64,000 bases of DNA from Streptomyces sp. ISL-94 (GCF_018614075.1 NZ_JAGGOZ010000015.1:1-64000); one strand, 5' to 3'; shown: positions 1 through 8,788, counted from the first letter of the stretch. The notes: generated by a model from the letters alone, not told the origin. Program-made: numbers and translations.

Positions 1-150
1 GGCCCGCCCGGCCGCCGGCCCGCCAGGCCCGCCCGGCCGCCCGGCGCGCCAGGCCACCGGCCCCCGGCCCTCGGCCCCCGGCCCCCGGCCCTCGGCCCGC
101 CGGCCCCCGGCCCCAGGCCCTCGGCCCGCCAGGCCACCGGCCGCAGCCGC
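1..150. repeat. C/G-only low-complexity repeat
   Basis: Imperfect short repeats built from CCGGCCC, GCCAGG and CCCTCGG units fill the first 150 bases, with almost no A or T. I see no gene, terminator or mobile-element end in it. Such runs occur between streptomycete genes and are hard to assemble, so the exact copy number may be unreliable. From 151 to 281 the sequence becomes ordinary and leads into the next gene without an obvious promoter. Confidence 0.6.
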
Positions 151-281
151 TCCGAGGTCCGGCGGACGTCGCGATGCCGCTGAGCCGGGCAGCGGATCGG
201 ATCGGCTCCGGCGGCCCAGTCGATGTACCGGCCAGCCGCGCAGCGCATACGCAGCGGTGCTGATCCACTAGATTCACGCCC

Positions 282-1019
282 GTGCCCCACAGTCCCCTTC
301 CCGGTCGCTCGCCGTCGCCGTTCACCGGTGCGCTGGTCGCGGGGTCGTTGCTCGTGCTGGGGGTGCTCTGCATCGCTCTGCGCGTGCCGATGGCCGACGC
401 CCTCGTCCAGGGTTTCTCCGCCGCCGAGTGGCAGCCGCCCGCCGCGTATCCGCCGTTCGCGGCGATCCTCTTCACGCCCGCCGCCTGGCTGCCGGCGGGT
501 CTGCTCAAGGCCGTCCTCGTCCTCGGCAACGCCGGCCTGCTCGCCCTGCTCATCCTGCTGTCCTGCCGCCTCGCAGGGCTCCGGGCCCGGCCCGGGCCCG
601 TGCTCGCCGCCACCATCGGCGGGCTGTGGCTGGAGCCCCTCTTCCAGGCCCCGCTCCCCGGGCAGGTCAACCTGGCCCTCGCCTGCCTGGCCGTGTGGGA
701 CCTGGGCCGGCCGGCCGCCGCGCTCGGCAAGGGCTTCGCGCTCGGCACCGCCGCCGGGATCACCCTCACCCCGGCGCTGTTCATCCCGTACCTGCTGCTC
801 ACCCGCCGCGTCCGCGCCGGGCTGACGGCCCTCGCCGCCTTCGCCGGCACCGCCCTGCTCGGCCTGCTGGTCCTCCCGCAGGCCTCCGCCGACTTCTGGG
901 CCCGGCACTTCCCCGACACCGGCCGGGCCCTGCTCCTGCACTGGCCGCACCTGTGGGTGTGGTGCGTCCCGCTGCTCGCCTTCCTCAGTCGCTCGCCAGC
1001 AGCTCGTCGGCGTCCATGA
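282..1019 (+). CDS. GT87-like polyprenol-linked mannosyltransferase, C-terminally truncated
   Basis: A 245-residue hydrophobic protein starting at GTG 282. It has several membrane segments and the pattern of GT87/DUF2029 integral membrane glycosyltransferases: a YPPFAAILFTP loop near residue 57 and GQVNLALACLAVWDL near residue 127. These enzymes move mannose from polyprenol-phosphate-mannose onto envelope glycans. Family members are usually about 400 residues, so this protein stops little more than halfway. The native-looking part ends with LLAFL, at the position of the stop codon of the convergent helicase gene; the last ten residues (SRSPAARRRP) are just the reverse strand of that gene. It is therefore probably a remnant left by a deletion. 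The family call is fairly good; function is doubtful. Confidence 0.5.
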   Translation: MPHSPLPGRSPSPFTGALVAGSLLVLGVLCIALRVPMADALVQGFSAAEWQPPAAYPPFAAILFTPAAWLPAGLLKAVLVLGNAGLLALLILLSCRLAGLRARPGPVLAATIGGLWLEPLFQAPLPGQVNLALACLAVWDLGRPAAALGKGFALGTAAGITLTPALFIPYLLLTRRVRAGLTALAAFAGTALLGLLVLPQASADFWARHFPDTGRALLLHWPHLWVWCVPLLAFLSRSPAARRRP

Positions 1020-2628
1020 TCCGGTAGGCGTAACCCTGTTCGGCGAGGAAGCGCTGGCGGTGCGCCGCGAAGTCCTGGTCGATGGTGTCGCGCGCGACCA
1101 CCGAGTAGAACCGCGCCTCGTGCCCGTCCGCCTTCGGCCGCAGCACGCGGCCCAGCCGCTGCGCCTCCTCCTGCCGGGAGCCGAAGGTGCCCGACACCTG
1201 GATGGCGACCGTGGCCTCCGGCAGGTCGATGGAGAAGTTCGCGACCTTCGACACGACCAGCACGCTGATCTCGCCCTCGCGGAAGGCGTTGAAGAGCTTC
1301 TCGCGCTGCGCGTTGGAGGTCTCGCCCTTGATGACGGGCGCGTCCAGGTGCTCGCCCAGCTCGTCGAGCTGGTCGATGTACTGCCCGATGACGAGTGTCT
1401 GCTCGCCCTGGTGCTTGCGCACCAGCGCCTCCGTCACCTTCCGCTTCGTCGCCGTCGTCGCGCAGAAGCGGTACTTCTCCTCCGTCTCGGCGGTCGCGTA
1501 CGCCAGCCGCTCCGCCTCGGTGAGGTTGACCCGGACCTCGACGCAGTCCGCCGGGGCGATGTAGCCCTGCGCCTCGATCTCCTTCCACGGCGCGTCGAAC
1601 CGCTTGGGCCCGATGAGGGAGAAGACGTCCGACTCGCGCCCGTCCTCCCGTACGAGGGTGGCCGTCAGGCCGAGGCGGCGCCGCGCCTGGAGGTCGGCGG
1701 TGAACTTGAAGACCGGCGCCGGCAGCAGGTGCACCTCGTCGTAGACGATCAGGCCCCAGTCGCGGGAGTCGAAGAGCTCCAGGTGCGGGTAGACGCCCTT
1801 CCGCTTCGTCGTCAGTACCTGGTACGTGGCGATCGTGACGGGGCGGATCTCCTTGCGGGTGCCGGAGTACTCGCCGATCTCCTCCTCCGTCAGCGAGGTC
1901 CGCTTGACCAGCTCGTGCTTCCACTGGCGGGCCGAGACGGTGTTCGTGACCAGGATCAGCGTCGTCGCCTTGGCCATCGCCATGGCCCCGGCGCCGACCA
2001 GCGTCTTTCCGGCGCCGCAGGGCAGCACGACCACACCCGAGCCGCCGTGCCAGAAGCCCTCGACGGCCTGCTGCTGGTACGGGCGCAGCGCCCAGCCGTT
2101 CTCGGCCAGGTCGATCGGGTGCGCCTCGCCGTCGACGTACCCGGCAAGGTCCTCGGCGGGCCAGCCCAGCTTGAGCAGCGTCTGTTTGATCTGACCGCGC
2201 TCGGAGGGGTGCACGGCCACGGTGTCGGGGTCGAGCCGCGCCCCGACGAGGGGGGCGATCCGCTTGGAGCGCAGGATCTCCTCCAGCACGGGCCGGTCGG
2301 TGCTGGTCAGGACCAGGCCGTGCACGGGGTGCTTGGAGAGGGTGAGGCGGCCGTAGCGGGCCATGGTCTCGGCGACGTCGACGAGCAGCGCGTGCGGGAC
2401 GGGGTAGCGGGAGTACTCGACGAGCGCGTCGACGACCTGCTCGGCGTCGTGCCCGGCGGCCCGGGCGTTCCACAGGCCGAGCGGGGTGATCCGGTAGGTG
2501 TGGATGTGCTCGGGAGCGCGCTCCAGCTCGGCGAAGGGGGCGATGGCGCGCCGCGCGGCTCCGGAGAGCTCGTGGTCGACCTCGAGAAGGAGGGTCTTGT
2601 CGCTCTGGACGATGAGAGGCCCGTTCAC
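985..2628 (-). CDS. XPB/Rad25-type DNA repair helicase
   Basis: A 547-residue superfamily 2 helicase, the bacterial form of eukaryotic XPB, a 3'-5' DNA translocase that opens DNA for repair. The N-terminal damage-recognition-like domain spans about residues 1-180. Walker A (LPCGAGKT) lies near residue 203, the DEVH box (VYDEVHLLPA) near 298, the LTATLVRED segment near 321, and the motif VI-like QRLGRVLRPK near 500. Start chosen at GTG 2628, preceded by AAAGGGA; the reading frame is open further upstream but that part lacks family-like sequence. A WYL/helicase-associated protein that often accompanies XPB in actinobacteria is encoded at 5213-7651. The 3' end overlaps the convergent GT87 remnant by 35 bases. 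Confidence 0.93.
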   Translation of the reverse strand: MNGPLIVQSDKTLLLEVDHELSGAARRAIAPFAELERAPEHIHTYRITPLGLWNARAAGHDAEQVVDALVEYSRYPVPHALLVDVAETMARYGRLTLSKHPVHGLVLTSTDRPVLEEILRSKRIAPLVGARLDPDTVAVHPSERGQIKQTLLKLGWPAEDLAGYVDGEAHPIDLAENGWALRPYQQQAVEGFWHGGSGVVVLPCGAGKTLVGAGAMAMAKATTLILVTNTVSARQWKHELVKRTSLTEEEIGEYSGTRKEIRPVTIATYQVLTTKRKGVYPHLELFDSRDWGLIVYDEVHLLPAPVFKFTADLQARRRLGLTATLVREDGRESDVFSLIGPKRFDAPWKEIEAQGYIAPADCVEVRVNLTEAERLAYATAETEEKYRFCATTATKRKVTEALVRKHQGEQTLVIGQYIDQLDELGEHLDAPVIKGETSNAQREKLFNAFREGEISVLVVSKVANFSIDLPEATVAIQVSGTFGSRQEEAQRLGRVLRPKADGHEARFYSVVARDTIDQDFAAHRQRFLAEQGYAYRIMDADELLASD

Positions 2629-2767
2629 ACACGTCCCTTTCCGGCGTGGGGTGACCGCCCGGGCGCGGACGGCCAAACCTCCAGTCTGCCGCATCGCCGC
2701 GCGGGCGGAGAGCTTCTCGCTGCGCGGGGGCGGCAGGCCGGGGCCCAGGGGGTGTCCGGCGGCCCCC

Positions 2768-3382
2768 CTAGCGCGATCCCAGACCCCGCAGGAGGCCGGT
2801 CAGGCCGCCGTGGAACTCGCGGTCCGGGGTGAGCGTTCCGGCGCCGCGGGCGGCTTCGGTCATGTACGGGAATTCGTCCGCAGGGAGTTCGGCGATCGCG
2901 GCGGTGCCGGCGCCGGAGAGGGAGCCGAGGTGCTCCTGCTGGATCGCGCCGATCACGTACGCGAGCACGGCACGCAGGGTGATGATCCGGTCCTCGGGCT
3001 CGATCCCGGCCTCGGTGAGGACCCCGAGCAGGGCTTCGCCCCACCGGAGCACGCTGGGGGAGCGGTGCCGGTGGGTGAAGGTGAGCGGGAGGACGGCGGG
3101 GTGCGCGCCGACCGTGTCGCGCAGCCGGCCGACGAGGAGCGTGACCCGGTCACGCCACGGGCCGGCGGGCGGCGGTGTGCTGTCGATGGCGCTGAGGACG
3201 AGCTCGACGACGAGGGCTTCGAGCTCCTCGCGGTCCTGCACGTAGCGGTACAAGGCCATGGTGCTGATGCCCAGTTCGACGGCGACGGCGCGCATGGACA
3301 GGCCCGGGAGCCCGTCGCGGTCGATGACGGCGAGGGCGGCGGCGGCCAGTCGGTCCGGGGTGAGGGAGCGGGGGCGTGGCAT
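2768..3382 (-). CDS. TetR/AcrR-family transcriptional regulator
   Basis: A 204-residue repressor. The N-terminal helix-turn-helix (about residues 9-55) contains GLSMRAVAVELGISTMALY and RYVQDREEL, the usual TetR DNA-binding pattern. The C-terminal half is the TetR ligand domain, with no recognisable specificity. Start taken at the ATG giving MPRPRSLTPDR; the frame runs on upstream without family sequence. The gene is divergent from the peroxiredoxin-like gene at 3485, and a strong inverted repeat at 3391-3417 lies immediately before its start, so it probably represses itself and perhaps the divergent redox gene. That target is an inference from position. Confidence 0.9.
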   Translation of the reverse strand: MPRPRSLTPDRLAAAALAVIDRDGLPGLSMRAVAVELGISTMALYRYVQDREELEALVVELVLSAIDSTPPPAGPWRDRVTLLVGRLRDTVGAHPAVLPLTFTHRHRSPSVLRWGEALLGVLTEAGIEPEDRIITLRAVLAYVIGAIQQEHLGSLSGAGTAAIAELPADEFPYMTEAARGAGTLTPDREFHGGLTGLLRGLGSR

Positions 3383-3390
3383 GGCGGTTG

Positions 3391-3417
3391 ACAGCGTACG
3401 GCATACGCCTACGCTGT
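3391..3417. promoter_or_regulatory. Probable TetR operator
   Basis: Perfect inverted repeat of 8-base arms, ACAGCGTA at 3391-3398 and TACGCTGT at 3410-3417, with an 11-base spacer. A second feature overlaps it: the 13-mer GTACGGCATACGC appears at 3396-3408 and again at 3422-3434, so the intergenic region carries two phased copies. It starts 9 bases upstream of the tetR start and lies before the divergent gene, as expected for an autoregulatory TetR site. Confidence 0.65.
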
Positions 3418-3484
3418 AGGTGTACGGCATACGCTTAACACCTGCCCACGCCTGCTGCTCACCGCCTGCCGAAGGGGTTCTCCC

Positions 3485-4060
3485 ATGCAGCTCAGCACCG
3501 GTTCCGTCGTCCGGCCCCGCGCGCTCACGGCCGTCATGGACGGCGCGGCCGTCCCCGTCCCCGATCCCGAAGGGCGCCTGGTCCACCTGCAGTTCCGCCG
3601 CTTCGCCGGCTGCCCGGTCTGCCACCTGCACCTGCGCTCGGTCGTGCGGCGGCACGCGGAGATCGAGGCGGCCGGCGTGCGCGAGGTCGTCGTCTTCCAC
3701 TCGACCGCCGAAGAGCTGCGCGAGCACGTGGCCGCCCTGCCGTTCGTGGTGATCGCGGACCCCGGCAAGCGGTTGTACGCGGAATTCGGCGTCGAGTCGT
3801 CCTACCGGTCCCTGCTCAGCCCGCGTGCCTGGTGGCCCGTACTGCGCGCGCTCGCCGTCGCCGCGGTCGAGCTGCTGCGGGGGCGGGCGAAGACGCCGGC
3901 GCGCGTCCAGGACGGCGGGCGCCTGGGGCTGCCGGCGGACTTCCTGATCGCGCCGGACGGGCGGGTGCTGGCCGCCGGGTACGGGGAGCACGTGGACGAC
4001 CAGTGGCCGGTGGAAAAGCTGCTGAAGCTCGCGAAGCGGGCAGGTACGGTCGGGGCATGA
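3485..4060 (+). CDS. Peroxiredoxin-like (AhpC/TSA antioxidant) protein
   Basis: A 191-residue thioredoxin-fold protein of the AhpC/TSA-like group. The redox motif CPVC (in FAGCPVCHLHLR) lies near residue 40 at the end of the first strand, then a FHSTAEELREH helix and the VVIADPGKRLYAEFGV strand-turn found in this family. A C-terminal LPADFLIAPDGRVLAAGYG segment completes the fold. It probably reduces peroxides or thiols in the cytoplasm; the substrate cannot be told. It is divergent from the TetR gene with a shared operator, and its stop codon overlaps the start of the next gene (ATGA), so the two are translationally coupled. Confidence 0.85.
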   Translation: MQLSTGSVVRPRALTAVMDGAAVPVPDPEGRLVHLQFRRFAGCPVCHLHLRSVVRRHAEIEAAGVREVVVFHSTAEELREHVAALPFVVIADPGKRLYAEFGVESSYRSLLSPRAWWPVLRALAVAAVELLRGRAKTPARVQDGGRLGLPADFLIAPDGRVLAAGYGEHVDDQWPVEKLLKLAKRAGTVGA

Positions 4061-4521
4061 GCGATGATCAGCAGCGCTTCGTGCCCGACGGCTTCGAGGC
4101 GCCCAAGAACTTGGCCGGCGACGGTTTCCGGCTGGAGCCGCTCGGGGCCGAGCACAACGAGCGGGACCTCGCCGCATGGAGCGGCAGCATCGGGCACATC
4201 CGGGCCACACCCGGCTTCGGGCGGGACTGGCCGCCCCTGGAGGGGATGTCCGCCGAGGCGAATCTGGCCGATCTGGTGCGCCACGCGGAGGACTTCGCCG
4301 AGCGGCGCGGCTTCACGTACAGCGTGCTGGAGGGAGAGGCGGAGGTCATCGGGTGCCTGTACGTCTATCCCGCCAAGGAGCAGCCCGACCGCGTCCACGT
4401 CAGCTCCTGGGTGCGGGCCGACCGGGCCCACCTCGACGTGCCGCTGTACGAAACCGTGAGCCGCTGGCTGCGCGAGGTGTGGCCCTTCGACGCCGAGCGG
4501 ATCGACTACGCGCCCAGGTGA
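4057..4521 (+). CDS. GNAT-like N-acetyltransferase family protein
   Basis: A 154-residue protein whose ATG overlaps the stop of the peroxiredoxin-like gene. The pattern is GNAT-like: an N-terminal FRLEPLGAEHNERDLAAW segment, a central FTYSVLEGEAEVIGCLYVYP pair of strands (about residues 86-108) and VSSWVRADRAHLDVPLY near residue 120, where the acetyl-CoA-binding loop is expected. The canonical Q/R-x-x-G-x-G/A loop is not clear, so it may be a divergent or non-catalytic member. Coupling to a redox gene under a TetR operator suggests a stress or detoxification role. The last 16 bases overlap the convergent DUF4291 gene. Confidence 0.72.
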   Translation: MSDDQQRFVPDGFEAPKNLAGDGFRLEPLGAEHNERDLAAWSGSIGHIRATPGFGRDWPPLEGMSAEANLADLVRHAEDFAERRGFTYSVLEGEAEVIGCLYVYPAKEQPDRVHVSSWVRADRAHLDVPLYETVSRWLREVWPFDAERIDYAPR

Positions 4522-5159
4522 GGCAACGGCCCTGACGCATACGGGGTCTCGACCGGGAGGAGGGCGCGCGCCGCGTCCTCCTCCCCGGCGCGCAGCAGCC
4601 CGTGGATCTCCCGGGCCAGCGGGGTCACGTCGCGGATGGCGAGCGTCCACTCGTCGGCGTACGCGCGGGAGGACCGGCCCGACAGGCCCAGCTGGAGCGA
4701 GCGGTACGGCAGCGGGTTCAGGTGCAGGTCCCGCTCGGGGTCCCACTGGACGCGGGCCGACGTCCCGCGCAGCGACTGCTGCCAGGCCTCGCGGTCCGCG
4801 TGCACCCCGGGCTCGTAGTGGGACAGGCAGGCCCCGCGGAGCGCCTCGTCGAAGCCGGACCGGCTGATCTCGATCGCCAGTACCGTCTCCTGGTCGGGCT
4901 TGGAGGCCCAGCCGCAGCGGTACATCATCCACAGGAACGACGGTTTGATCCATGTCATCCGCTCCCGCTTCCAGGCGGGCGGGAAGCGCCCGTCGCGGGC
5001 CGCCGGCAGCCCCAGGGACGGGGAGTACGCCTGGTAGACGGTGATCGTGGTGTCGGTGTGCGCCGCGCGGATCCGGCGGTTCGCCGCGCTCGGCGCGGGC
5101 GGTGCGCTCGGCGCGGGCGGTGCGGTCGGTACGTTCAGTGCGGTCGTTACGTCGGACAT
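4506..5159 (-). CDS. DUF4291 domain-containing protein
   Basis: A 217-residue protein. After a Pro/Ala-rich N-terminal stretch of about 26 residues, the sequence follows the DUF4291 family: ITVYQAYSPSLG, then MTWIKPSFLWMMYRCGWA, QETVLAIEISRSGFD and RVQWDPERDLHLNPLPYRS. The family has no assigned biochemical function. Start chosen at ATG 5159 because upstream in-frame sequence is the reverse of the next gene. It lies 53 bases from the end of the helicase-associated gene on the same strand, so it could be cotranscribed with it, but no functional link is known. Confidence 0.88.
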   Translation of the reverse strand: MSDVTTALNVPTAPPAPSAPPAPSAANRRIRAAHTDTTITVYQAYSPSLGLPAARDGRFPPAWKRERMTWIKPSFLWMMYRCGWASKPDQETVLAIEISRSGFDEALRGACLSHYEPGVHADREAWQQSLRGTSARVQWDPERDLHLNPLPYRSLQLGLSGRSSRAYADEWTLAIRDVTPLAREIHGLLRAGEEDAARALLPVETPYASGPLPHLGA

Positions 5160-5212
5160 GGGTTCAGGGTGCGGGGCCGGGGCCCCGCCCGGCCACCGCT
5201 TTTGTACCCGGC

Positions 5213-7651
5213 TCAGACCTGGTCGTCCGCCAGCTCCGCGACGCCCGTGATCCGGTGCAGCGCGTACGTCCGCACCTCGTCCGCCGTGTGGTCGTAGCCC
5301 GTGACGAAGCCGCCCTCCACCCGCACCGGGGCGATGACCCGCTGGCTCGCCGCGCCGTCCGCGTTCACGTAGCCGATCCACACCGCCGACCCCGTCAGCG
5401 CGGCCGCCTGCACCGTCGCGAGGGTTTCCGCCGCGCTCGTACGCGGGAGTTCGCCCGGGACGACCGCGGCCGAAGCGGGCTCCTTGCGTACCGCCGTCGC
5501 CGCCAGGTCGCCCGCGCGGATGGCCCGTACGGCCGCCCCCAGCAGCGTCTCGTCCGGCACCGGCGGCCCGTCCGGCACCGGTACGGGCGCCGAGCGGGGC
5601 GGGGTGCGGTGGGCGTCGGCCCGGGCCACCAGCACGTCGCCGGTCAGGGACTCCGCGGCCGGCGCGTAGCCCATCGCCCGCAACCCCTCCAGCAGGGCGG
5701 TGGGTTCGGCCTGCGCCGCCAGCACGGTCGGCGCGAGGCGGCGGAGCTGCAGGCCGGCCGAGCGCTTGTCGGCCAGGATCTCGCCCAGCATGGCGTCGTC
5801 GTCGCAGCGCACGTACGACGAGGCCGCGCCGACCCGCAGGTGCCCGTGCCGCCGGGCGACGTCGTCGATCAGGTAGGCCAGCGGCTGCGGGACCGGCGTG
5901 CGGCTGTGCTCCTTGAGGAAGGCATGCAGGTCGGCGGCGGCGTGCCCGGCGTCCAGAGCCCGGCGCACCGACCCGGGCGTGAAGCGGTACACCGTCGCCC
6001 CGCCCTTGGACTCCACGTCGGCCAGCACCGCCAGGGTGTCTCCGAGCGGGCGGCGCAGCGGGCCGGGGGCCACGGCCGTCAAGTCGGCCTGGAGCAGGAC
6101 GTGGTCCACCGGCTCCGGCAGCAGCGGCGCCAGCAGCGGCGCGGGGTCGCGGTGCTCCAGCAGGGCGCGGCCGAAGGTGCTCAGCGCGCCCCGGCCGGTG
6201 ACGCCGAGGACCTCCGCATCGGTCAGCGTCCAGTGCGCGAGGCGGGCCCGCAGATCGCTCGCATTGCGTACGGGGCGCTCCCACGCGAGCCGGTCCAGCA
6301 GGGCGTCCGGGTCGGGGGAGGCTCCCTCGGACAGGTCCGCGAGGAGTTCCAGGACACGGCGGCGCACCTCGGGGGCGGCGGAGCGGTCGAGTTCGGGGCC
6401 GAGCACCGAGAGGGTGCGGCCCTTGGCGTCCTGCTCGCCGGCCAAACCGGCGGTACGGGTGGCGGGCAGCCAGGCCGACGCCAGCACCGACCACCGCTCG
6501 GCGGGCGGCAGTTCGCACCAGTCGTCGAAGGCGGGAGTGGGCGAGTACCGCTCGTCCACCTCGCCGTCACCGGCCAGCAGCCCGGCCGCGTAGGCCAGTT
6601 CGATCCAGAACGCCGCCGACTGCTCGGGGGTGTCCAGGGTGGCCGCGGTCCGCTTCAGGTCCCGTACGGACAGCCCGCCCGCGCGCAGCACCGGCGGACC
6701 GGTGTGCTCCCAGGACTTCACCAGCTCCTCGATGGTGGACAGCGCGGCCAGCGCCTGCCCGGCGGCGTTCGCGTCCACAAGCTGTGGACGGTGCTCGCGG
6801 TGCGCCGGCACGGGCGGGGGCACGGGAGCGGTGTCCCGGTGGGCGAGGCCGCCGCGCAGGTGCAGGGCCACCTCGCGGGGCAGTACGACGGTCCGCGCGG
6901 AGGCCGGCAGCAGCAGCCCGTGGTCGCGCAGCCAGCGCACCGGCGGGGTCGGATTCGGGGTCACCTCCCCGTACGGCGGCCCCCACACGAGCCGCCCCAG
7001 CACCTGGTGGGCCTCCGCCGGGGCCTCGTCGAGCAGGGCGGACATCCGCTCCGGGTCGGTGAACAGCCCGGTCAGCGCGTTCACCGCGGACACCGGGTCA
7101 TGGGTGGCCGGCAGCCCGACGGCCGCCACGATCTCCTGGATCCGGGTCGGCGACATCCCGGCCGTGGCCTCGGCGACCGTGGGCCCCAGGCCGGTCGCCG
7201 AGGGCCGCTGGGCGGACGGCGCGAGCAGCTCGCGGGCGGTGCGCACCAGGCGCAGCCGGTCCTCGCCGCCCCACACCAGGGCCTGGTCGCGCAGGGTGCC
7301 CAGGGCCCGGGGGAGCGCGGCGCGGGCCCCGTTGTCCTCTCCGGTGGTGCCCTCCTCGCCGGTCAGCAGGGACTCCAGCACCTCGTACGGGCACGGGTCC
7401 GGGGCCACCGCCAGCGCCTCGGCGGTCTGCAGCGCGAACCGGTCCAGGCGCTCCAGCGCGCGCACCACCGAGGCCCGGGTCCCGGCGCGCGTGGCCAGCT
7501 GGGTGACATCGCCGGGCACCGGATTGAGCAGGTCGGGGCGGGCGCGCAACAGGGCGGCGAGCGCCGCGTCGTCGCGGGCGCGCAGCGCCTCGGCGAGGGA
7601 GCGCGGGGCTCCGTTTCCGCCGGATCCCCCCGCGGTTCTTGCCTCGGGCAC
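5213..7651 (-). CDS. Helicase-associated protein with XPB/Ssl2-like N domain and WYL-type C domain
   Basis: An 812-residue protein of the actinobacterial 'helicase C-terminal domain-containing' family. The N-terminal half is helical and winged-helix rich (SLAEALRARDDAALAALLRARPDLL at the start). The middle (about residues 400-620) has the helicase_C_3 pattern, including LLQADLTAVAPGPLRRPLG. The end carries a WYL-like domain, with WIGYVNADGAASQR followed by VRVEGGFVTGYDHTADEVRTY and a terminal RITGV. There is no Walker A box, so it is not itself a helicase. GTG 7651 is chosen because GGAGG lies about 5 bases before it. In many actinobacteria this gene is near the XPB gene, suggesting a shared DNA-repair role; that is an inference. 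Confidence 0.85.
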   Translation of the reverse strand: MPEARTAGGSGGNGAPRSLAEALRARDDAALAALLRARPDLLNPVPGDVTQLATRAGTRASVVRALERLDRFALQTAEALAVAPDPCPYEVLESLLTGEEGTTGEDNGARAALPRALGTLRDQALVWGGEDRLRLVRTARELLAPSAQRPSATGLGPTVAEATAGMSPTRIQEIVAAVGLPATHDPVSAVNALTGLFTDPERMSALLDEAPAEAHQVLGRLVWGPPYGEVTPNPTPPVRWLRDHGLLLPASARTVVLPREVALHLRGGLAHRDTAPVPPPVPAHREHRPQLVDANAAGQALAALSTIEELVKSWEHTGPPVLRAGGLSVRDLKRTAATLDTPEQSAAFWIELAYAAGLLAGDGEVDERYSPTPAFDDWCELPPAERWSVLASAWLPATRTAGLAGEQDAKGRTLSVLGPELDRSAAPEVRRRVLELLADLSEGASPDPDALLDRLAWERPVRNASDLRARLAHWTLTDAEVLGVTGRGALSTFGRALLEHRDPAPLLAPLLPEPVDHVLLQADLTAVAPGPLRRPLGDTLAVLADVESKGGATVYRFTPGSVRRALDAGHAAADLHAFLKEHSRTPVPQPLAYLIDDVARRHGHLRVGAASSYVRCDDDAMLGEILADKRSAGLQLRRLAPTVLAAQAEPTALLEGLRAMGYAPAAESLTGDVLVARADAHRTPPRSAPVPVPDGPPVPDETLLGAAVRAIRAGDLAATAVRKEPASAAVVPGELPRTSAAETLATVQAAALTGSAVWIGYVNADGAASQRVIAPVRVEGGFVTGYDHTADEVRTYALHRITGVAELADDQV

Positions 7652-7782
7652 AGTCGCCTCCTGGTCGCGTCGGCCGGTCAGTCGGCCGGTTCCCATCCGG
7701 CCAACGGTATCCGCTGCGCCCACGGCAGCTCCACGGGCGCACGCGCTACCTTTCCCGGAGGCGGTACGGGAGGAGCCGGGGT

Positions 7783-8787
7783 ATGGGGATCGAAAGCGAC
7801 CATCTGGTCTACGAATATCTGAGCCGCGTAGGGGACTTGGCGCAGCAGCGGCAGCTGCCCTCCGGCGACCGCATGCGGCTGGTGGCGGGGCTGCGGGACG
7901 AGATCGACCGTCGGCGCGCCCGGTACGAGCCGGAGACCCCGGCGGCCGTGCGCCGCATCCTGGAGCGGATCGGCACGCCGGAGGAGGTCCTGGACACGCT
8001 CGGCACCCTTTCGGCGTCGGAGCCCGCCCGTGCCCGCGCCGCGGTGCCCGAACCGCCCGCCGTGGTACCCGCCCAGCGGGCTCCCGGCCTGCTGCGCCGC
8101 AAGCAGGTGCCCCCGCCGCGCCCTGCGGCGGAGCCGCGGAACGTGCCGCCGCACCTGGCCGGGCTCGACGAACTCGGCCCCTCCGGCGGGGAGGAGCCCG
8201 ACTGGTGGCGGGTGACCCCGGCCGCTTACGGGGCGGGCCCGCAGGTCGAGGGCTTCGCGGGCGGCATCGAGATCCCGGACCTGTTCAAGGAGGGCCCGCA
8301 GGAGGAGACCGCCGAGCCGGCGACGCCGCCGCCCGGCCCGGCGGAGGGGCGCGGGCGGACCCTCGTACGGTTCCTGCGCGAGCGGCGGCGTGCGAAGAAG
8401 GCGGCGGCGGCGGAGGCCGGGGCGGCAGCCCCGGAGGCGGCCGCCGCCCCCCGGCTCCGGCCGAACGCCTTCCTGTTGCTGGCCGCGGCCGTCCTCGTCG
8501 TCGGCGTGGTCACCGGCTACTGGCTGCTGCTCGTCGTCGGCTGGCTCCTTCCGTACGCCTCCCGCGTGCTGCGGCCCGCCGAGCGCAAGTGGGCCGTCCT
8601 CGGCCCGCCGGGCGTGGTCCTCGCGGGGGCGGTGGTGTGGCTGTGGGGCCGGATGAACGGCAAGTGGGGCGAGTCCCTCGCCGAGGACCAGCTGAGCGGG
8701 GTCCTGCACGGGATGTGGCCGTGGCTGCTGCGGGGCGCCGCGCTGGCCTCCGTGCTCTACCTGGTGTGGCGGGCCCGCCGGCGCTGA
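7783..8787 (+). CDS. Membrane protein with HAAS-like N-terminal domain
   Basis: A 334-residue protein starting at ATG 7783 behind GGGAGGAG. Residues 1-70 (YLSRVGDLAQQRQLPSGDRM then LRDEIDRRRARY and RRILERIGTPEEVLDTLG) resemble HAAS/DUF1700 domains, helical modules found on sensory membrane proteins. A long Pro/Ala-rich cytoplasmic linker follows (about 75-215). The C-terminal third has three or so membrane helices beginning near FLLLAAAVLVVGVVTGYW. The role is unknown. It ends one base before the convergent anti-sigma-like gene. Confidence 0.75.
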   Translation: MGIESDHLVYEYLSRVGDLAQQRQLPSGDRMRLVAGLRDEIDRRRARYEPETPAAVRRILERIGTPEEVLDTLGTLSASEPARARAAVPEPPAVVPAQRAPGLLRRKQVPPPRPAAEPRNVPPHLAGLDELGPSGGEEPDWWRVTPAAYGAGPQVEGFAGGIEIPDLFKEGPQEETAEPATPPPGPAEGRGRTLVRFLRERRRAKKAAAAEAGAAAPEAAAAPRLRPNAFLLLAAAVLVVGVVTGYWLLLVVGWLLPYASRVLRPAERKWAVLGPPGVVLAGAVVWLWGRMNGKWGESLAEDQLSGVLHGMWPWLLRGAALASVLYLVWRARRR

Positions 8788-8788
8788 C

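Noticed and set aside
1..150. Possible replication origin or telomere-like repeat at the window start
   Set aside because: It is only C/G low-complexity sequence with no DnaA boxes, AT-rich segment or telomeric palindromes.
5102..7822. A ~900-codon plus-strand frame opposite the helicase-associated gene
   Set aside because: Arg/Gly/His-rich shadow frame without motifs; the minus strand carries the WYL-type protein.
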